This document shows positions 16,990-26,236 of a DNA stretch of 64,000 bases, in pieces. How positions within the stretch are numbered: the stretch's first letter is position 1; each line of letters starts with the position of its first letter. The notes under the pieces are model-generated. The model made no database searches. It had not been told where the DNA came from and saw only the letters and a program-made list of their open reading frames with translations. Made by a program: the position numbers and the translations under genes. Origin of the DNA: Bradyrhizobium sp. AZCC 2262 (GTDB taxonomy: Bacteria > Pseudomonadota > Alphaproteobacteria > Rhizobiales > Xanthobacteraceae); assembly GCF_036924535.1 (NCBI RefSeq), contig NZ_JAZHRT010000001.1:8866001-8930000 (forward strand), in the 5' to 3' direction.

Positions 16990-18552
16990 TTATCCCACCA
17001 TCCGGTCCCGGCCGGTCCAGAAGCCCGCCTTGAGCACCTTCTTGTCGACCTTGCCGACGCCGGTCATCGGCAACTCGGTGACGAACTTGATGTGCTTGGG
17101 CGCGTGCGCCGAACCCTTCTTCGTCTTGACGAGGTTGATCAGTTCATCCGCATTCGGCCGTGCGCCTTCGCGGGCGACGATTACGGCGGTGACGGCCTCG
17201 CCCCATTTGTCGTCGGGCACGCCGACCACGGCGACCATCGCGACGTCGGCATGCTGCGACAACACATCTTCGACCTCGCGCGGAAAAATGTTGAAGCCGC
17301 CGGAGACGATCATATCCTTCTTGCGGTCGAGGATGAACATGTAGCCGCGTTCGTCGACCCGCGCGATGTCGCCGGTATGCAGCCAGCCGTTTTTGAGCGT
17401 CTCCGCCGTGGTGTCCGGCCGCTTCCAGTATTCGGCCATCACGTGGCCGGCGCGAACGCAGATCTCGCCGGCCTCGCCGGTCGCGACTTCTTGGTCGTCA
17501 TTGTCGAGAATCTTGACCTGACAGGCGGCGATCGGGAATCCGCAGGACAAAAACAGCTCCGGCGTCCTGGGGTCGTGGTCGGCCTTCCGCAGCACCGACA
17601 CCGGATAGCATTCGGTCTGGCCGTAGAGTTGCGAGAACACCGCTCCGATCCGTTCGATGCCCTCGACCAGCCGGCTCGGCGACATCGCGGACGCGCCATA
17701 CAGCAGGAGTTCGAGCGAGGAGAGGTCGGTCTTGTCGAGCGACGGATGATCGAGCATCACGTAGATCATCGTTGGCACGAAAAGCGTGAAATTGATCTTC
17801 TCGCGTTCGATGGTCTTGAACACGGCCTCGGGATCGAAACCCTTCAGCATGTGCACTGTGCCGCCGCGCATCAATGTCGGCAGCACTTTCGTCCCCGCGA
17901 CATGGCTGATCGGCGCGACCGTCAGATAACGCGGGGTATCCGGAATTTCGAAATCAGCCAGGATCGCATTGGCAAAGCCGCTATACTCACGGTGATGGCG
18001 CAGCGCGCCCTTGGATTTGCCCGTCGTGCCACCGGTGTAGTTCAGCGTTGCGATGTCGCCTGGCCCGGCGAAATTGCGGGCCGTGGCGCTGCCGGCGACC
18101 TCGATCGCCTGCAAGAGATCAGCGCCGTAATCGGTCGGCCCGAGCGTGAAGACGGTTTTCAGGCCCGTGGCCCTGGCGGCGAGCTCGCCGCCGCGATCGC
18201 GGAATGTGACGCCGTCGACGACCAGCATCTGCGCTTCGGAATCCTCCAACTGGAACAGTTGATCGTCCAGCGATCCCAATGGATGCAGCCAGGTGATCGC
18301 CAGCTGCGCCAATTGCGCGGCGACGCCAGCGGACCAGGTGTCGGCGCGGTTGGCGGTGACAAAGGCGACGCGGGTGCCGGGCGCAAAACCCAGTTGCATG
18401 AACACGCTTTGCATGCGCCCGATCATGTCGGTCGCGCCGCGATAGGTGATCGATCCGCCCGGCCAACGAAATGCCGTCCGCTCGGGGTAGCGCGCCAGCG
18501 CCCGCAACGTCTGTTCGCATGCCGCCGGAAACGCATAGAGCGGATTGCTCAT
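16990..18552 (-). CDS. AMP-dependent acyl-CoA synthetase/ligase
   Basis: The 520-residue ANL-family enzyme activates a carboxylic acid as acyl-AMP and transfers it to CoA. The ATP-binding loop YTGGTTGKSKG, the LYGQTEC motif, HTGDIARVDERGYM and the hinge segment DRKKDMIVSGGFNIFP are intact, and the C-terminal lysine region GVGKVDKKVLK is present. GGGAGAAAA precedes the ATG. It converges with the histidine kinase gene, with only ten bases between the stops. The acid substrate (fatty, aromatic or other) is not determined. Confidence 0.9.
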   Translation of the reverse strand: MSNPLYAFPAACEQTLRALARYPERTAFRWPGGSITYRGATDMIGRMQSVFMQLGFAPGTRVAFVTANRADTWSAGVAAQLAQLAITWLHPLGSLDDQLFQLEDSEAQMLVVDGVTFRDRGGELAARATGLKTVFTLGPTDYGADLLQAIEVAGSATARNFAGPGDIATLNYTGGTTGKSKGALRHHREYSGFANAILADFEIPDTPRYLTVAPISHVAGTKVLPTLMRGGTVHMLKGFDPEAVFKTIEREKINFTLFVPTMIYVMLDHPSLDKTDLSSLELLLYGASAMSPSRLVEGIERIGAVFSQLYGQTECYPVSVLRKADHDPRTPELFLSCGFPIAACQVKILDNDDQEVATGEAGEICVRAGHVMAEYWKRPDTTAETLKNGWLHTGDIARVDERGYMFILDRKKDMIVSGGFNIFPREVEDVLSQHADVAMVAVVGVPDDKWGEAVTAVIVAREGARPNADELINLVKTKKGSAHAPKHIKFVTELPMTGVGKVDKKVLKAGFWTGRDRMVG

Positions 18553-18608
18553 TGTTTTCTCCCGTTGTTTTGTAATTGGCCTTCGCTCGTGCCAATGTTG
18601 CCTGCACT

Positions 18609-18661
18609 ATAGCGTTTTCGAGCGGAGTGGATACCGGTTCGCGTGAAGAAAACGCGTCAAA
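18609..18661. repeat. Dispersed intergenic repeat, family B
   Basis: The unit AGCGTTTTCGAGCGGAGTGG continues through ATACCGGTTCGCGTGAAG to AAAACGCGTCAAA. Its ends (AGCGTTTTC and GAAAACGCGT) are roughly complementary. Related copies are at 23245-23289, 26900-26977 and 33246-33300. It sits between a divergent ligase and nitronate monooxygenase, close to their promoters. Confidence 0.75.
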
Positions 18662-18710
18662 CAGAGTCGCTAGCACAACAAGAAGTCCGCTCAAGCCGGG
18701 AAGAAATACT

Positions 18711-19691
18711 TTGCCAACAATCGACCCCCTCGCGCGCTTTCGCGACCGTCTCAGCCTGCCGCTGATCGCAGCACCGATGTTTCTCGTCTCCGGCACAGAC
18801 CTGGTGGTAGCCGCGTGCTGTAACGGCGTGATCGGCTCGTTCCCGACGGTGAACTGCCGCAGTCCCGAACAACTGGACGAGTGGCTGACGGATATCGATG
18901 TCAGGTTGAAGGCGCACGCAGATGCGAGCGGCAAACCATCAGCGCCGGTGTGCGCCAACCTGATCGTGCATCGCTCCAACGCGCGGCTGGAGGAGGATCT
19001 GCAGGTGCTGCTGCGGCACCGGCCCGAGATGGTGATTACCTCCGTCGGATCGCCGGCGCCGGTGATCGGGCCGCTGCATGATGCCGGTGCGCTGGTGTTT
19101 GCCGATGTCGCCTCGATCCGCCATGCCGAGCGTGCGGTTGCCGCGGGCGCCGACGGGCTGGTGCTGCTGACGGCCGGCGCGGGCGGGCAGACCGGCTGGC
19201 TCAACCCGTTCGTGTTCGTGCGCGCGGTGCGCGCCTTCTTCGACGGGCCGCTGGTGCTGGCGGGCGGCATCACCGACGGCCACGCCCTTCGCGCGGCCGA
19301 GGCGCTCGGCTGCGATCTCGCCTATATGGGCACAAAATTCATCGCCACGCGCGAGAGCATGGCGGATGTCAGATACAAGGAGTTGCTGGTTGCCAGCACG
19401 GCCGACGATGTCCTGCTGACCACGGCGTTTACGGGCCTGCAGACCAACATGCTGCGGCGCTCGATCGAGGCGGCCGGCCTTGACCCGGATAATCTGCCGC
19501 AGCGTGGTGCGATCGATATCGGCAAGGATATCGACATCGGCGCCCGCGAGAGCCGACCAAAGCGCTGGAAGGACGTCTGGAGCGCGGGCCATTCCGTCTC
19601 GGGCGTGACGGAGGTGTTGACCGTCGATGAGATGGTCGCGCGCACGCTCGCGGAATATCAAGCGGCCGCCGCGCGTGTAAGACTCGGCTAG
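18711..19691 (+). CDS. Nitronate monooxygenase family protein, second copy
   Basis: The 326-residue flavin enzyme is paralogous to the gene at 588-1556: SLPLIAAPMFLVSG matches the N-terminal FMN-site motif, and LLTAGAGGQTGWLNPF matches the phosphate loop. GLDPDNLP near the C-terminus is shared by both copies. No ATG is available before the conserved region, so a TTG at 18711 (after GGGAAGAAA) is the best start. It is divergent from the acyl-CoA synthetase, with repeat B between them. Confidence 0.87.
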   Translation: MPTIDPLARFRDRLSLPLIAAPMFLVSGTDLVVAACCNGVIGSFPTVNCRSPEQLDEWLTDIDVRLKAHADASGKPSAPVCANLIVHRSNARLEEDLQVLLRHRPEMVITSVGSPAPVIGPLHDAGALVFADVASIRHAERAVAAGADGLVLLTAGAGGQTGWLNPFVFVRAVRAFFDGPLVLAGGITDGHALRAAEALGCDLAYMGTKFIATRESMADVRYKELLVASTADDVLLTTAFTGLQTNMLRRSIEAAGLDPDNLPQRGAIDIGKDIDIGARESRPKRWKDVWSAGHSVSGVTEVLTVDEMVARTLAEYQAAAARVRLG

Positions 19692-19914
19692 ATCGTTACG
19701 TTCGCGCCTTTCATCTTGCCGCGGTTTGCGAAGTTCCCCGCGAGTAAGCGCTCTGGCATGGCAGCGATGCGGTAAATGCCAAGAGAAAACCGCCGCTGCG
19801 GCAAACTTCCGACACAAGGTGACGGCGAAAACGGGCAATCCGACATGACGCACGCGCGAAGGCGAGACCATTCCCGGTTTCGCCGTCGGGCGCATTTTAT
19901 TCAGCGAGGCCTTC

Positions 19915-22257
19915 GTGTCGCTCAAGTTGCTCCCCTCGATCCTGCTCGCCTTTGTCCTGTATGCCTTCCCGGCTTTCGCGCAGCCCGGCGCTCCGCCGCC
20001 TGCGCCTGCCGCCGGCAACGCCGAGGTCCTTTCGCCCGATCAGGCGAAGCGGGCGCTCGAGACGCTCTCCGATGACAAGAAGCGCGCGCAGGTCATCGAG
20101 ACGTTGCGCGCGATCGCCAATGCTTCGCCGCAACCGCAAGCCGTAGCGCCTGAGCCGAAATCCGCGATACCGCTCACGGCGGACAGTCTTGGCGCGCAGC
20201 TCCTGCTTTCGGTGTCCGAGCAGGTCGGCGAGATTTCGCGCGAGGTCGCCGACATGGCGCGGACGCTGACGCACTACCGGGCGTTCTATTACTGGTTCCT
20301 GCGGACCGCCAATGATCCGTCCGCCTATCAACAATTGCTCGATATCGCCTGGAAGCTGGCGCTGGTGTTCATCTGTGCGCTTGCTGCCGAGTGGCTGGTT
20401 TTCCGCCTGATCAAGCGACCAGTCGCGCTCCTCGAAGCGCGGCTTCCGCAAATCGCGCGTGCCCCGGTGCAGACGCTGGCCACGGCCGACCCGCCATCCT
20501 CCGCGGCGGAGGTCACTGCCGCGCCCGCGCTGCAGCGGCGGCGTCTCAGCCTGGCGCGCACCTGGCAGTCGCTGGTGCGGCTGCCCTTTGTGCTCGGACG
20601 TCTCGCGCTTGAATTGCTCCCGGTGCTTGTCTTCATCGGGATCGCCACCATGCTGCTGGGCACCGGGATCGGCGATCTCTCAACCACCCGGCTCGTGATC
20701 CTCGCCGTCGTCAACGCCTATGCGCTGTCGCGCGCGCTGATCTGCGTCGTCCGGGCGCTGGCCGGGCCGTTCGGGCTGTTTCGCGTTCGCGCCGAAACGG
20801 CAGCCTATATCGAGATATGGGCGCGGCGCATCGTCACCGTCGCCGTCGCGGGGATCGCCTTCGCCAATGTGGCGCTGCTGCTGGGCCTGCATCGCGCGGG
20901 CTACGCCGCGCTGCTGCGTCTGGTCATGCTGGTGGTGCATCTCTTTGTTGTCGTCGTCATCCTGCAGTGCCGCAGGCCCGTCGCCGACGCCATTCGCGCG
21001 CCGGCCGGCCGCGATGGCGCCGCGGCCAGGATACGCAACCGCGTCGCCGGCCTCTGGCATTATCTGGCGATCGCGCTCGACCTCGCATTGTGGGCGGTGT
21101 GGGCGCTGAACATCCGCAACGGCTATTCGCTGCTGCTGCAGTATTTCGTCGGCACCGTCGCGGTGGTGCTGATCATGCGTCTTGCCACCATCCTGGTGTT
21201 GAGCCTGATCGACCGCGGCTTTCGCATCAGCCCCGATCTGCTGCGCCGCTTCCCGGGGCTGGAGACCCGCGCCAACCGCTATCTGCCGCTGTTGCGCAAC
21301 ATCGTCTCGACGGTGATTGCCTTCATCGGCCTTGTTGCGCTGCTGGAGGTCTGGGGCGTCGACGCCGTCGTCTGGTTCTATGGCGGCCAGATCGGCAGCC
21401 GTTTGCTGTCGGCGGTGGTGACCGTCGGGATTGCCGCGCTGACGGCGGCGGCGATCTGGGAAATCAGCAATGCGCTGCTGGATCGCAAGATCAATGCGCT
21501 GTCGCGCGAGGGCCACTACGCGCGCGCGGCGCGGCTGCGCACGTTTCAGCCGATGCTGCGAACGGCGTTGTTGGGCGTGATCGTCACTGTCGTTGGCCTC
21601 ACCGCGCTGAGCGAGATCGGCGTCAACGTCGCGCCACTGCTTGCCGGCGCCGGCATTGTCGGTATCGCCATCGGCTTCGGCTCGCAGAAGCTGGTGCAGG
21701 ACCTCATCACCGGACTGTTCCTGCTGCTGGAGAACACCGTCCAAGTCGGCGACAACGTCACGCTGTCAGGCCTGTCGGGGACGGTGGAAAACGTATCGAT
21801 CCGCACCCTTCGCCTTCGCTCCGCCGACGGCTCGGTGCACATCGTGCCGTTCAGCGCGGTAACGACGATCACCAATTCAAGCCGCGGAGCCGGCAACGCG
21901 GCCGTCAGTGTCAACGTGTCCTACAAGGAAGACACCGACCGCGCCGGCCAGATACTCAAGGACATCGTCGCCGAGATGCGGCGCGAGGTGGAATTCCAGC
22001 ACCTGATCCGCGGCGATCTCGAATTGTGGGGCGTCGACAAGGTCGACGGCTCGATGGCCTCGATCGTCGGCCAGATTCGCTGCAGCGACGCCGGCCGCTG
22101 GCCGGTGCAGCGGGAATTCAACCGCCGCATGAAGCGGCGATTCCAGGAGTGCGGTGTCGAAATCGCGCCCACGGCTCAAACCATTCTCATGCAGGTTCCG
22201 GCGCCCGCGCCTGCCGAGGTGGCCGCGAATTCAACGCCGAGGCGCGCGGCCGGCTAG
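19915..22257 (+). CDS. Large MscS-family mechanosensitive ion channel
   Basis: The 780-residue inner-membrane protein begins at a GTG with a signal peptide (ending near FPAFAQPG), then a periplasmic region and about ten hydrophobic helices. The conserved pore helix and beta domain occur around residues 565-640, with GAGIVGIAIGFGSQKLVQD followed by LITGLFLLLENTVQVGD, and a soluble C-terminal vestibule. Members of this size resemble YbiO or MscK-like channels, which release solutes on hypo-osmotic shock. It stands alone on the plus strand with no obvious operon partner. Confidence 0.9.
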   Translation: MSLKLLPSILLAFVLYAFPAFAQPGAPPPAPAAGNAEVLSPDQAKRALETLSDDKKRAQVIETLRAIANASPQPQAVAPEPKSAIPLTADSLGAQLLLSVSEQVGEISREVADMARTLTHYRAFYYWFLRTANDPSAYQQLLDIAWKLALVFICALAAEWLVFRLIKRPVALLEARLPQIARAPVQTLATADPPSSAAEVTAAPALQRRRLSLARTWQSLVRLPFVLGRLALELLPVLVFIGIATMLLGTGIGDLSTTRLVILAVVNAYALSRALICVVRALAGPFGLFRVRAETAAYIEIWARRIVTVAVAGIAFANVALLLGLHRAGYAALLRLVMLVVHLFVVVVILQCRRPVADAIRAPAGRDGAAARIRNRVAGLWHYLAIALDLALWAVWALNIRNGYSLLLQYFVGTVAVVLIMRLATILVLSLIDRGFRISPDLLRRFPGLETRANRYLPLLRNIVSTVIAFIGLVALLEVWGVDAVVWFYGGQIGSRLLSAVVTVGIAALTAAAIWEISNALLDRKINALSREGHYARAARLRTFQPMLRTALLGVIVTVVGLTALSEIGVNVAPLLAGAGIVGIAIGFGSQKLVQDLITGLFLLLENTVQVGDNVTLSGLSGTVENVSIRTLRLRSADGSVHIVPFSAVTTITNSSRGAGNAAVSVNVSYKEDTDRAGQILKDIVAEMRREVEFQHLIRGDLELWGVDKVDGSMASIVGQIRCSDAGRWPVQREFNRRMKRRFQECGVEIAPTAQTILMQVPAPAPAEVAANSTPRRAAG

Positions 22258-22284
22258 TTCGCGACGAAACGCCATTGGTATTTC

Positions 22285-22476
22285 TTAGCGCACGATCCGT
22301 CCCAGGATGCGCGCCGCCTGGTCGATCTCCTTGTCGTTCCAGGCGGCGAAGCCGAGAAACAGGCCTCGCTCTTCGGTCTTATGGTACAGCATTCTCGTTA
22401 GCGCCCGGCTGACGACACCCGCCTCGAGCAGCCGCGCCGATAGTTGCTGGTCGTTGGTTTGGGGACGGCATCTTGC
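22285..22476 (-). pseudogene. C-terminal fragment of a MocR/PdxR-type GntR regulator
   Basis: Read on the minus strand, 22476-22285 encodes 63 residues and a stop: PQTNDQQLSARLLEAGVVSR, then a YHKTEERGLFLGFAAWND stretch and ILGRIVR. This is the end of the aminotransferase-like domain of MocR-type regulators. No start exists for it here. The N-terminal 416 codons lie at 28683-29930 on the opposite strand, and joining the two ends (…GGMQL + ARCRPQTND…) gives a continuous frame and a normal 479-residue protein. The break coincides with the left edge of the proposed inversion. Confidence 0.88.
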
Positions 22477-23223
22477 CTCGTCACCCAGGTGCGCGAAGCC
22501 GAAGAGAAGCTGAAGGCCAGTTTTGCCCGCGAGGAGGAGCGCGCCCGCGCCGCGGCGCTGGCGCGGGAGCGCACGCGGCTGATGCGCGACCTGCATGACG
22601 GGCTCGGCGGCCAGCTCGTCAGCATCGTGGCCTTGAGCGAGCGCGGCAATGGCAGCGCGGGAATCGGCGATGCGGCGCGCGCGGCACTGAAGGATCTGCG
22701 CCTCGTCATCGATTCGATGGACGACATCGGCGGCGATCTGATGCTGGCGCTGGGATCATGGCGCGAACGCGCCATGGCGCAGCTGCGTCCGCATGACATC
22801 GCGCTGGACTGGCGCGCGGTCACGGCGCAGGGCCTGCCGGTGCATCCCGAACTGCGGCCGTGGCACGTGATTCAGATCGTGCGGCTGCTGGATGAGGCCG
22901 TGACCAATGCGGTCAAGCATGCCAATGCGAAGCGTATCACGGTGAGGATCGAGACGCTCGCCGGCGCCGATGGTCTCGACCGCGGCTGCATCACCGTCGA
23001 GGACGACGGCAAGGGTTTTGCGATCACGTCGGATGGCGCCGCGGCAGGCGCGATAAAAGCGGCGCGCGGCTTGCGCAACATGCGAAGCCGCGCTGCGCGT
23101 TGTGGCGCGGAGCTGGAATTGAGCTCCTGCGCCCAAGGGACTGATCAAGAGAGCCATCAAGGCACGCGCGTGAGACTGACATTGCCTCATCGCTTTCCCG
23201 ACAGCGACGGCGCTGCCGGCTAG
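22477..23223 (+). pseudogene. Kinase half of a split NarL-type sensor histidine kinase
   Basis: The 248 residues start within the linker (LVTQVREAEEKLKASFAREE) and hold the HisKA_3 dimer domain with phospho-acceptor His in MRDLHDGLGGQ and the HATPase domain (DEAVTNAVKHANA, VEDDGKGF, RGLRNMRSRA). The membrane sensor half ending in RALNQVDGFAGR is at 29931-31144 on the other strand. Some open frame extends upstream to 22444, but that part is antisense to the MocR fragment. A free kinase core could still be translated from an internal start, but it lacks its input domain. Confidence 0.88.
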
Positions 23224-23244
23224 CTTTTACCCTGTCTGTTCGTT

Positions 23245-23289
23245 TTGACGCGTTTTCCTGACGCGAACCGGAATCCGCTCGAAAACGCC
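23245..23289. repeat. Dispersed intergenic repeat, family B (opposite orientation)
   Basis: TTTTGACGCGTTTTCCTGAC then GCGAACCGGAATCCGCTCGAAAACGC. This is the reverse complement of the copy at 18609, with a few differences. It lies between the kinase fragment and the next minus-strand gene, where it could end either transcript. Confidence 0.72.
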
Positions 23290-23294
23290 TTGGC

Positions 23295-23600
23295 TCAGCG
23301 ACGGCCAACGCGATTGACCGGGCCACCACGGTTCAGCGGCGTGCCGGGACGAACACCGACGCCGCGGGCACCGACGCCGACGCGAACGACGCCGACACGG
23401 GCAACACCGACGGCCGGTGTAGCGACCACCGCTGCCGCCACCGGCGTAGGCCGCACCACGCAACCCTGCGGTACGCCGGCCGTCTTGCAGTAAACCACCG
23501 CGGCCTGCGCCGAACCCGCGCTGCCCAGCGCAAACGCCGCCACAGCGGAAAACGCCGCCAAGGTCAGACCCGCGCTCAGCCATCCTGTTTTCTTCAACAT
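23295..23600 (-). CDS. Small secreted Val/Gly/Arg-rich protein
   Basis: 101 residues with a clear signal peptide (hydrophobic core followed by SAQAAVV) and a cysteine pair in YCKTAGVPQGCVV. The rest is low complexity (VGVVRVGVGARGVGVRPG). It is about 75 residues when mature. Family not recognised. It ends just before repeat B. Confidence 0.7.
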   Translation of the reverse strand: MLKKTGWLSAGLTLAAFSAVAAFALGSAGSAQAAVVYCKTAGVPQGCVVRPTPVAAAVVATPAVGVARVGVVRVGVGARGVGVRPGTPLNRGGPVNRVGRR

Positions 23601-23836
23601 GTCATCTCTCCGATTTGGCGTGCAGCCTTGCGATGTACCGATCGGTCACCGCAGCCGACGTGAGACGTACATGGTGCAGAGGCGCGCGCGACAACATCCC
23701 ATGAAGATGGCGTGACGGCGCCGCGCGACGGTTGCAGGCAATTTTCCGACGCCATGAACATGGCATGGACCAAAAGCGCAACCTCGACGAGCTTCCGCGC
23801 GCTTTCAACCCTCCTATACCCGTCGAAAGGTGATCC

Positions 23837-24094
23837 ATGAAAAACTCAGTGAAAAAATCAATCCACGTGCCTGCCGCTGCGGCTGCTGGGCTGATGCTGT
23901 CGCTCGCCGCCGGCTCGCTGGCTTACGCGCAGTCCGGCCCCACGCCCCAGGAGCAGATGGCCTGCCGTTCGGATGCCGGAAAATTCTGCGCCGAACATGT
24001 CGGCAAGCCGCCGCAGATGAATGCCTGCCTGCGCGCGAACAAGGCGAAGCTGTCGGATGGCTGCCGCAAGGTGGTGGAATCGCGCGGCGGGTAA
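23837..24094 (+). CDS. Small secreted cysteine-rich repeat protein
   Basis: The 85-residue protein has a signal peptide cleaved near AYAQSG. The mature part has four cysteines in the pattern MACRSDAGKFCAEHV…MNACLRANKAKLSDGC, which matches the GLG1-type cysteine-rich repeat found in small periplasmic proteobacterial proteins. The function of these proteins is unknown; disulfide pairing is inferred. Confidence 0.8.
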   Translation: MKNSVKKSIHVPAAAAAGLMLSLAAGSLAYAQSGPTPQEQMACRSDAGKFCAEHVGKPPQMNACLRANKAKLSDGCRKVVESRGG

Positions 24095-24214
24095 CTGAGG
24101 ACAGGAACAACGGGTACCGCTTCTTGTCCGCGATCACGTTCAAACGAACGCTGGAGCGGGATGACCAATCAGAGAAGGTCATCACGCTTCAGGAGCGGAT
24201 CGTCAAAGGGTCGA

Positions 24215-24892
24215 TCAATTATCCTGATCGAACAGCCTGATCCGCGGCATTTCGGGTCTCGCCCGCTCGGCGAACAGGTCTCTCGGCTCGGCTTCTTCCC
24301 GGATTCTGATCCGCCGCGGTTCGGTCACTTCGCGCACGCTGCCTTCAACCGCCTCCAGCTCCTGCTCGCGCGTCTGCTGGAAGCGGCGCTTGTCGGCCCA
24401 ACGCTGGCGTCGCTCGGCGCGCCGCTTTTCAGCGTCCGCGCGTTTGATGTCGGCATCGCGGGCCCTGGCGAAGACGTCGCGCGGCGCGGCGGTCTTTTCA
24501 TCGGCCTGTTCGGTGAATTTTGCAGGTTGCGGCAGCGGCTGTATGGGCTGCGCTACCGCTACATTATTGGCGGTCTTCTCTTCGGCGCGGGCGTTATTGG
24601 CCGATGGCGCTGCCGCCTCTGTTTGCTGCTGCGGCTGCGGTGTCTGCTGCTGTGGCTGCGTTTGCTCCTGTGCCGGCGCCGCAGCGGGATTCGTCGCAGC
24701 CACATGTGGCACCGGCTCCGCTGGTGCCGTCGCGACGGTTATCGGTTCCGCCGACATCCTGCGTTCCAGCTTGGAGACCGCCTGCGTAGGCGGGTTGGTA
24801 ACGTTCGCGGCGAGATAGCCACCGCCAAGACCAGCGCCGACCGCCACGATCACGGTTCCCACGCCTGCAAAATAAGCCGTCGATATCCGCAT
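24215..24892 (-). CDS. Membrane-anchored Gln/Pro-rich hypothetical protein
   Basis: 225 residues. One N-terminal hydrophobic helix (residues about 5-30, VGTVIVAVGAGLGGGYLAA) anchors a long low-complexity region rich in Ala, Pro and Gln (about 55-110). A charged helical stretch rich in Arg, Glu and Lys follows (about 135-200). It looks like a periplasmic-facing tether or adaptor, but no family is recognised. Confidence 0.7.
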   Translation of the reverse strand: MRISTAYFAGVGTVIVAVGAGLGGGYLAANVTNPPTQAVSKLERRMSAEPITVATAPAEPVPHVAATNPAAAPAQEQTQPQQQTPQPQQQTEAAAPSANNARAEEKTANNVAVAQPIQPLPQPAKFTEQADEKTAAPRDVFARARDADIKRADAEKRRAERRQRWADKRRFQQTREQELEAVEGSVREVTEPRRIRIREEAEPRDLFAERARPEMPRIRLFDQDN

Positions 24893-25000
24893 AATTCGGC
24901 TCCATCATCCACGCGGGCAACGCGTGGCATGGGCCGATGTTCCGGCACGACACTGTGAGGAAATTGGAACCGGCGGCGCTGCAATTGCAGCGCTCGCCGC

Positions 25001-25720
25001 TCAGATCATCGCGGCGACTTTTTCCAGGCCGATGATGCGGGCGAGCGAGCGGACTTCGCTCTTCTGGTCTTCACGCAGCTGGAACAGAAGCGGCATCGCC
25101 GCCGACTTCAACTGCTGGACTTCTGCGGATTCGGGATCGATCGGCACGCCCGGAGCATTCGGGTTGGCCTGCCGTCCCGCATGAATCTTGCGAGCGACGG
25201 CGCGCAGCGCGGTCTCCACCGGCGGCCAATAGGATTCTTGGGAGGCGGACAGTTTCAAGCGGTCCTTGATTCCGGCGATCTGGCCGTCGCTCAGGAGCGC
25301 GTAGTTCTTCTGCGGCTGCGGCTTGGCAGCGGCCTTGGGTTTCGGTGGCGCGACGGGCGACGATACGGCGGGGGCAGTCGACGCATCAGGCGCAACTTCC
25401 CTCGGCAGCCCGATGTCGGCGGGGGCGGTCGAGGCATAGGCCTGGCGCAACGGCTCGCTCAGCGCCACGGTGGTCTGCGGCGGCTCATAGGCGGCCAGCG
25501 CGTAGCTCACGACGGCCAGCCGGTCCTTCTTGTTTGCCTTGTTCGAAACCGGCGCCTGGACGGCAGCGGGCGTCTGGACAGACGCAACAGAAGCAGAGGC
25601 CAGCTGAGGCAGCGCCGCGGGTATGCTGTCGCGACCGAGAATGGCGGTGGCGGCGGCGCCGACCACGAGAAAGCAGATCAGCGCGACGATCGTCATGGTT
25701 TTGGTCAAAAAGGTCTCCAT
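25001..25720 (-). CDS. Exported protein with C-terminal helical domain
   Basis: 239 residues: an N-terminal hydrophobic segment (IVALICFLVVGAAATA), a disordered Ala/Pro region, then a helical C-terminal domain (about 140-239) that contains LSDGQIAGIKDRLKLSASQ and a second helix with LLFQLREDQKSEVRSLA. The helix pair resembles Spy/CpxP-like LTxxQ proteins, but the motif is not exact, so function remains unknown. Confidence 0.72.
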   Translation of the reverse strand: METFLTKTMTIVALICFLVVGAAATAILGRDSIPAALPQLASASVASVQTPAAVQAPVSNKANKKDRLAVVSYALAAYEPPQTTVALSEPLRQAYASTAPADIGLPREVAPDASTAPAVSSPVAPPKPKAAAKPQPQKNYALLSDGQIAGIKDRLKLSASQESYWPPVETALRAVARKIHAGRQANPNAPGVPIDPESAEVQQLKSAAMPLLFQLREDQKSEVRSLARIIGLEKVAAMI

Positions 25721-25839
25721 TGCCGCCGACGTTTGGCCCTTTTGCCGAAAACTTGTACGACAATTGAGGCGTTACGATGCCCGATCGGAGCCGTAACGCG
25801 ATCAAAAAGCTGGGGAAATCGTCCCGAAACAACCCGGAA

Positions 25840-26085
25840 TCAGGCCAGCGCGGCCAATTCGTAGGCCTCCTGAATGTCGGCAACGATATCGGACGCCTCC
25901 CACAGGGCATCGGGCTCGATCGCCTGCAGCGTGACGGTCCAGTTGTTCTTGCGGTTGCGGGGCATGCTGACGACGTCAAATTCGATGCCGCGGCACAGCG
26001 GATGGCGGTCGAGCGCAAACATCACCCGCCGCCTGATCTCCTCGAGGGTCGCTTGGGTTTTGCCAAAATACCGGTCCATATCCAT
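25840..26085 (-). CDS. Small conserved-type hypothetical protein
   Basis: 81 residues, soluble, with no signal peptide. The sequence is balanced rather than low complexity (RRVMFALDRHPLCRGIEFDV, WTVTLQAIEPDALWEASD), consistent with a folded alpha/beta domain. An ATG-ATG-like doublet gives MDMDRYFG as start. No family recognised. Confidence 0.68.
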   Translation of the reverse strand: MDMDRYFGKTQATLEEIRRRVMFALDRHPLCRGIEFDVVSMPRNRKNNWTVTLQAIEPDALWEASDIVADIQEAYELAALA

Positions 26086-26236
26086 TTTTGCGCCCCCTCG
26101 ATTTGCCGTCCGTCCGGCCGTGGCGGCGGACCTTCCCCTGGGGCTATTGTTGCGGCTGATATGGTTAACGGCGCGTTAAGACTCGCAATGGCACGGGCCG
26201 GAATATTGAACTAACGGCGGAGCGGAACAGCCCGGC

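Noticed and set aside
20817..22412. A 531-codon open frame overlapping the MscS gene
   Set aside because: Arg/Ala/Gly composition and no motif; a shadow of the channel gene.
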